Part shown: positions 58,617 through 64,000 of the stretch, one piece after another
Layout of the letters: every line of letters starts with the position of its first letter
How positions within the stretch are numbered: position 1 is the first letter of the stretch
Source of the DNA: Periplaneta americana
Lineage: Eukaryota; Arthropoda; Insecta; Blattodea; Blattidae
Length of the DNA: 64,000 bases
Assembly: GCF_040183065.1 (NCBI RefSeq)
Contig: NC_091123.1
Coordinates: 108,350,821-108,414,820, forward strand
Reading direction: 5' to 3'
Program-made: the position numbers and the translations under genes
Notes under the pieces: generated by a model
The model's input: only the letters and a program-made list of their open reading frames with translations
Databases searched by the model: none
Told to the model about the DNA's origin: nothing

Positions 58617-59264
58617 TGTTTGTTATATCTTGCAAATACGAATATGTGCAGAATTTCCAAGCGCTGAAGAAAGGCTGGTGATTTTTGTTTTGATATCAGT
58701 ACTGGTCACTTCCGAAATCAATAGAACTAACTACGCGCTAGTTTCACCGAAGATGTTACGTTAGTCTATATGTTGGATTCGGTAAGTGAAGAAACTTGCA
58801 TCTATTTGCAGTTATAGATTACAATTATTACAAACCGGTTTTTATACTAGCTAATTAATTAGAGAGAAGTTAATTTCATATCAATAAATGTATAACAATA
58901 TTAATAAATGTTCTATAAGCTTCATTACACTTGTTGGGCGGGTCCTGTCAACAATCAGATCACTAGGACACCGCTCAACACTACTACTAGTCACGTTCAC
59001 ACAGCGCTTTTTAACCATCTGGTACATATTTGAGTAACTGTTTTACATGAATTGAAAAAAGTTTTTGATGGTACGTTTTTATGTTTGTAGAAGTTGATTG
59101 GCGTAATTACAGTAGCCTAAAGTTCCATTTTCTGCATTCTTTTGAAGAACATAAACATAAGGAATTCGACAAAGTGTGAAATAAAAAATAACTCAGATTT
59201 GATATTTACAGCATCACAATATTTCCTTTTGATGTATCATATATTGAAAAGTAATAAACATACA

Positions 59265-59300
<36 letters not shown>

Positions 59301-59534
59301 TGTTTATTATCTAACCCATAAACACTGTTTAATTGACCTTACATGTGTGAGTTAAATTGAAAAGTAAATTATACAATTATTTTGTCGCGTTGCAAATTAG
59401 ACCTATATTACAGTTTATAGTTTAGATAATTCTCGAGATTAACTGTACCACTGCTAGAAGAGGTTTAGGAAGAATACTAGGGCAACGAACCATGTACTTG
59501 CATGTTATTTTACATATGGCTTTTTTCTGTTTTT
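58617..59534. other. Anonymous AT-rich DNA
   Basis: A short (AT)n tract lies at about 59270-59297, next to a TTTATTATCTAAC / ATTGAAAAGTAAT neighbourhood. No gene recognised. Confidence 0.4.
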
Positions 59535-59795
59535 AGTGGGTTATTTTACGACGCTTTATCAACATCTTCGGTTACTTAGCTTCTGAATGAGATGAAGGTG
59601 ATAATGCCGGTGAAATGAATCCGGGGTCCAGCACCGAAAGTTACCTAGCATTTGCTCAATTGGGTTGAGGGAAAACCCCGGAAAAAACCTCAATTTTACA
59701 TGTGGTAATACTAAAGATGTAATACTACGAAATCGTTCTGAACATCTCGGTAACCTGAGATGTTGATACAACGTCGTAAAATAACCCACTAAAAA
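59535..59795 (-). mobile_element. SINE family A, head-less, joined to an inverted 3' end
   Basis: 59535-59693 is a minus-strand family A copy that stops in the core before the tRNA-like head. After ~55 bp, 59748-59795 is a second family A 3' end in plus orientation (GTTGATACAACGTCGTAAAA, then CCCACTAAAAA). The two ends AGTGGGTTATTTTACGACG and its inverse bracket the locus. Confidence 0.85.
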
Positions 59796-60056
59796 AAAAT
59801 CTCGACAAGTGGTAGCCCCACCCCCCAAAAAAATAATGTGTGCCGCCTGTAGTGGTACAGCTAATCTGGAGAGTTACCTTTTACTTTCTTGAATGACTAG
59901 TCGGAAGATACGTAATTAATATGCTCCCAAATAAGAGAATTTTTCTGAATTGTACATGAAGGGCATGATTTGTAACACCAAAAGTAAGAAATTTGATTTT
60001 GTCTATACACTGTACTATTTAAGTAGGCCTAATCATTTTTCAATCTCAACATGTAA

Positions 60057-60057
<1 letters not shown>

Positions 60058-60100
<43 letters not shown>

Positions 60101-60101
60101 T

Positions 60102-60159
<58 letters not shown>

Positions 60160-60192
60160 TGTTTGTTTGTTTGTTTGTTTGTTTGTTTGTTT
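60058..60192. repeat. (AAT)n-(ATT)n palindromic microsatellite with (GTTT)n
   Basis: An (AAT)n run turns into an (ATT)n run near 60105-60115, giving a self-complementary tract. A (GTTT)n run at about 60159-60192 follows and abuts the 3' UTR of the minus-strand LINE at its right, so (AAAC)n is probably that LINE's tail. Confidence 0.9.
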
Positions 60193-61130
60193 ATACTGGC
60201 AGAGTTAAGGCCATGGAGCCTTTTCTTACACTCTACCAGGTCACAAAATATCAAGTAGTGAAAATTTAACAGAGAGTTAAAGAACAGAATACTAACATAT
60301 TACAAAAAAATAAATAATAGCATAATAAAATCGACACTAAACAATATGAAAATAATACCATAATAGAAAAAAAAGTAAAATACAGATCTAAAGATTGGAA
60401 TATAATAAAAGCAACTCAGTACAAATAGTTAGTAGGGAAAACGTAAGGAAGAATACAACAAATGGAATGTAATAAAATAATAATAAAAAAGAAAAATATA
60501 CAAAAGTTAAACAAAATCCATAATAAAAAGGGTATGACAATAATTTCGTCTGGTGTTCAAGAGAACAAAAAAAGGGGAAAGGAAGGAAAATAAATATATA
60601 CTGTATATTTTTACAAAACTATCGCAAAGGAAATGATTTATAATAGAAAGGAATCTGAAATTGAAAAAGTGAAGTTTTAGTTTATTTTTGAAACTAGATA
60701 ATGTCCGACAGTCTCTGACATGTTGTGGTTGAGAGTTCCAGAGATGAGCTGCAGAGACTGTGAAAGATGAAGAGTAGAAGGATGTTCTCTATTTAGGATT
60801 GGAGAGTGTGATATGGAGTTGTGAGCGAGCATCTATTTCGTAATATGAGGACAAATGTTTAAAATGAGAAGCTACTGTAAGTAGCTAGGGTTAGAGTTCT
60901 GAAGAATATTGAAGAGTAACGTGAGAGAGTGAATAGTTCTTCGCTCTTTGAGGCGGACCCAGGACAGCATATTTAGTGAAGGTGAGATACGGTCAGATCT
61001 AAGGATGTTGCAAATAAATCGAACATATGCATTATGAACACGGTATAGTCTGTCTGTCAGTCTCATGTTAAGGTCAGTGTAGTGTGTGTCACAGTAATCA
61101 AAATGAGGCATCAAGAGCATTTACACACTA
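60193..61130 (-). pseudogene. 3' part of a third LINE type with (AAAC)n tail
   Basis: The minus-strand frame 61120-60872 reads PHFDYCDTHYTDLNMRLTDR, LYRVHNAYVRFIC and WVRLKERRTIHSLTLLF, the post-reverse-transcriptase region of LINE polyproteins. Downstream, near 60760-60690, broken frames recall the C-terminal LWNSLP...R-F...L motif. The element ends in a GGCTCCATGGCCTTAAC 3' UTR and the (AAAC)n tail. It is 5'-truncated and dead. Its clade is not certain. Confidence 0.75.
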
Positions 61131-61277
61131 AAGGTGTAGTTTAAAACCTCGTGGCACATTCATATAATCCACCGTCAACCAACTCGCAAGCACGCCGTGT
61201 TACCTTTGTGCTCACGGTGCAGGATCTGTGTCGGCGGGAACGTAGCGCAGTGGCGGCCTCCTTGTGCCTGTAATCTG

Positions 61278-61536
61278 TACACTATAGATGTTAAATGTTA
61301 TGTTTTATTTAACGACGCTCGCAACTGAAGAGGTTATATCAGCGTCGCCGGATGTGCCGGAATTTTGTCCCGCAGGAGTTCTTTTACATGCCAGTAAATC
61401 TACTGACATGAGCCTGTCGCATTTAAGCAAACTTAAATGCGATCGACCTGGCCCGGGATCGAACCCGCAACCTTGGGCATAGAAGGCCAGCGAAGTTGGT
61501 ATAAACTTGCCAACCAGGTCGACTACACTATAGATG
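61278..61536 (-). mobile_element. SINE family C with 13-bp TSD
   Basis: TACACTATAGATG at 61278-61290 and 61524-61536 flanks a body that reads, on the minus strand, from the tRNA-like head (GTCGACCTGGTTGGCAAG, B box GGGTTCGATCCC) to AGCGTCGTTAAATAAAAC. About 10-15 bp are inserted between the head and the GCTGGCCTTCTATGCCC segment compared with 38.4 kb. Confidence 0.95.
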
Positions 61537-61879
61537 ATCGGATAGTAAAGAAGAATACAAAATGCGCTTTGATAAACACTGTTCATTATTCCACTTGTGC
61601 CAACACTAAATTATAACCTAAACAACTAAATGCAAATAACCTACATTATAGAAATACAAATAATACATTGTACCAATATAACTAAATACAATTTAATTGT
61701 AGCATATACTTGTAACATTTTTTAAGTATAGTTATGTAAGAACGAAACAATACATTGTTCGTGAAAGTTAGCAATTGACAAATTAAACTTCTACATATTT
61801 TATAGACTGGGCATGTTGAAAAATGTAAACAAAAACATATCGACAAATACAACAATAATACTTGAAAGATGGTTTCAAA
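61537..61879. other. Anonymous AT-rich DNA
   Basis: No feature recognised. Confidence 0.4.
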
Positions 61880-62270
61880 TTAAAGTAACATGAATTGTGC
61901 AATGGATACATAATCTCAAGAGTCTAACTTTGGGAATTAGAAAAATGTTTCCAATACTGCATGCTTCTGGAGAGGTGAGTGTTCTTTCAATTTCCAAAGG
62001 ATTAGAAATATTAGGCTTTTTTAAATTTAAAATTTCATTATCGTTCATTCCAAATTTTAGGTTGCGATTTTCAGTGATGGATGTGGTGACCATTTTATTT
62101 CCTTATCCTACCATTGTCAAATGCAGAGGTTGAGAGGCTATTTAGCCAGATGAATCTTGTGAAAAAGCACAGGAACAGGATGAAAAATCCCAAGCTAAAT
62201 GCAATTTTGACCATACGAGCAAGACTGAGAAGACTTGAAAAATGTTATTGCTCCAAGATGTATATTTTGC
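61880..62270 (+). pseudogene. hAT transposase C-terminal fragment
   Basis: From about 62108 the plus-strand frame reads SNAEVERLFSQMNLVKKHRN, then KNPKLNAILTIRARLRR. This is the SNAxxERxFS core of the hAT C-terminal dimerisation domain (about 45 residues). The upstream part (61897-62110) is in another frame, so one frameshift lies just before the motif. Catalytic DDE residues and TIRs are not seen. It differs from the hAT copies at 27 and 51 kb (STYVCExLFS type), so two hAT lineages are present. Confidence 0.75.
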
Positions 62271-63029
62271 AGTTCGAATTTGGAAGTGATATGTTGAGAA
62301 AAATCTGGCTGGAGTTTTTGAACTACAGTTTAGCGGTTTTTTTAAGCTTGTGCAGCGGTAAATGGAATTCTGAGTTGGCAACACTGGTCAGTACCCACAT
62401 CGATGTGTCACGTTTTATGTATGCACCAGAAACTTCTTGTGAAATTGAAAGAATTTTCTTGAAGTACAAACATTGCTTATTCGAAAGAAGGAAAACAATT
62501 TCGTTTGGAAACTTTAAAATGTAGCCTACAGGAATATAGGCATTTAATATAAGCTTAATGGATTTAAAGAAGACTGCTGAATATCAAAAGTCGTAAAACT
62601 TATCGCTTTTCATGTTTCAATTGAGGTTATAGTTTTTTATTTTTGTGGAAGTGTTGCAATTTTTTATTATAACAATAATTATAATTTATTATACAGGTCT
62701 ATTTAAAAAACAATTATGCTGATTATGCATGTACTGTACTTCTTATTATACAAACAATCATTTTATAAAACACTGTTTTGCAAATAAATACACTAATTTA
62801 TTTCGTGAGCTGACTGTACAAGTTTATATTTGGCCAGTATCAGTTGTTGGGTTCTTGCCGCATCCTTCCTGGCACAAAATAATGGAGAACGTACAGCAGG
62901 TATGTGTTCACTAAACTTCTAGGCCTAGTTCAATGTGACCAAACACTGGGCTCTAGTTATTACTTTTCGAATGGTTTCATGTATAGATCTTCTGCAGTCA
63001 TTCGGAGTCATGTACAAAGAAATATAGTC
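62271..63029. other. Anonymous AT-rich DNA
   Basis: The open frame continuing to 62524 has no motif beyond the hAT fragment. No other feature. Confidence 0.4.
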
Positions 63030-63238
63030 GGCCTGGGTAGCATAATCGGTATAGCGCTGGCCTTCTGTGCTCGAGGTTGCGGGTTCGATTCCGGCATTTA
63101 AGTGTGCTTAAATGCGACAAGCTCATGTCAGTAGATTTACTGCCACGTAAAAGAACTGCGGGACAAAATTCCGGCACAGCGGCGACGCTGATATAATCTC
63201 TGCCGTTATGAGCGCCGTTAAAAAAACTATAATTTTTT
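63030..63238 (+). mobile_element. SINE family C
   Basis: The head GCCTGGGTAGCATAATCGGT and B box GCGGGTTCGATTCC are followed by ATGTCAGTAGATTTACTGCC and the 3' end GCCGTTAAAAAAACT. Close to the 38.4-kb copy with small deletions. No clear target duplication. Confidence 0.9.
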
Positions 63239-63970
63239 TACAAGGAAATTTATTTTGTCGCATAGCATCACTTTTTCTTTAAGGGACACAAGGACTAAGT
63301 TTTGACATTTTTACAATTTTAATCCAATTTATTTCAATTTTTTGACCGTTAGATCCATTAAGAACAAGATATGTGCAAATTTTGAGCTCAATCGGATTGC
63401 TGTTTTCGAAGTTAATTTTATTTTAATTAAGTAAATTAGTGATGTAATCAAAATGTTCCATATACATTACATTCAAATATAGCAAATCCACTTTTTTTTC
63501 TCATACGGACCCAGATACACGGGAAATATTTTAGCCTTGTGAAATTCATGCTATCTAGTTAAGTTTGGACGCAATATTTTTTTTTTTTTAAATTAGGAAT
63601 TTATTTATTAATTCATATTTTTTATTTACATAATAACTGTTTTTCTTCCAGTTTTCGAAATAATAATGTAATTTATAATTGCCTTCATTAAATTTAAAAG
63701 AATTAAAGTATTACCTAAAATCGACCATTTTTGTGCACCATACACCAAAATGTATTTAAATACATTCTGTTAGAAAACTAAGCTAAATTAAGGTAATGGG
63801 TTCATACCCCATTTATAGAGGAAATTGCCTCCTCACTTAAAATGTTTCCGCGTTAGATTTCACAAGCCAACATTCTCATGGGGGCAGATAAAAAAATTAT
63901 GCTTTTTCCTTCCAAAATGTTAATAATGTCAAAAGAAATGCTTATACAAATTTTGGCTACTCAGGCGCAA
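63239..63970. other. Anonymous AT-rich DNA
   Basis: No feature recognised. Confidence 0.4.
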
Positions 63971-64000
63971 TTACGAGGGCCGTCCAGGAAGTAAACTTCC
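63971..64000 (+). mobile_element. Possible mariner-type terminal repeat, cut by the window end
   Basis: TA is followed by CGAGGGCCGTCCAGGAAGTA, resembling the CGAGGG(C/T)...(A/G)AAGTAA start of insect mariner-like TIRs. Only 30 bp are visible. Confidence 0.4.

Noticed and set aside
1-64000. Endogenous viral genes
   Set aside because: No capsid, polymerase or glycoprotein-like frame was recognised anywhere; the only polymerase-like frames are LINE reverse transcriptases.

Overview
This window looks like intergenic or intronic DNA of a large insect genome, most probably a cockroach close to Periplaneta americana. That assignment is recognition, not a search result. It rests on LINE fragments whose 3' ends run into long (TTAC)n tracts, on many tRNA-derived SINEs that end in a CGTTAAATAA-type motif, and on a (TTAGG)n insect telomeric tract. 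I find no intact host protein gene, no rRNA and no tRNA that I would call functional. Nearly everything recognisable is a mobile element or its debris in AT-rich DNA.

Layout. 1-12 kb: foldback DNA element, SINE and LINE scraps, a possible Psq-type helix-turn-helix remnant, three CTCF-like motifs at an exact 39-bp period, and a GC-richer island at about 7 kb. 12-19 kb: GC-rich tRNA-headed repeat, a large broken LINE reverse transcriptase (12.9-15.2 kb, minus strand), a ~40-bp minisatellite, SINEs, and a (GTAA)-tailed LINE with flanking duplication. 19-28.3 kb: mostly anonymous DNA, then a piggyBac-like MITE and an internally deleted hAT element with clear TIRs and 8-bp TSD. 28.9-42.5 kb: three loci of an unusual repeat in which tRNA-like units lie head to head, each locus flanked by a direct repeat of 10-15 bp; SINEs and a ~1-kb palindrome lie between them. 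44-52.6 kb: MITE territory, including a nest of one TIR family (termini GGGTACG...CGTACCC) and a further copy inside a second hAT relic. 53-64 kb: broken conserved ORF of unknown function, foldbacks, interstitial TTAGG array, LINE and hAT remnants, more SINEs, and a possible mariner end at the right edge.

The parts do not form a pathway; they form a record of insertions. Several insertions can be read exactly because an empty paralogous site is also present: 42.57 kb for the tRNA-like dimer at 41.8 kb, and the 27-kb hAT copy for the MITE inside the 51-kb hAT copy. The best candidate for something undescribed is the inverted-dimer tRNA-like family at 29.2, 30.9 and 41.8 kb. Its units keep the acceptor, D and T arms but carry different anticodon hairpins that remain paired, always around a loop of the form R-C-G-N-A-G-A.
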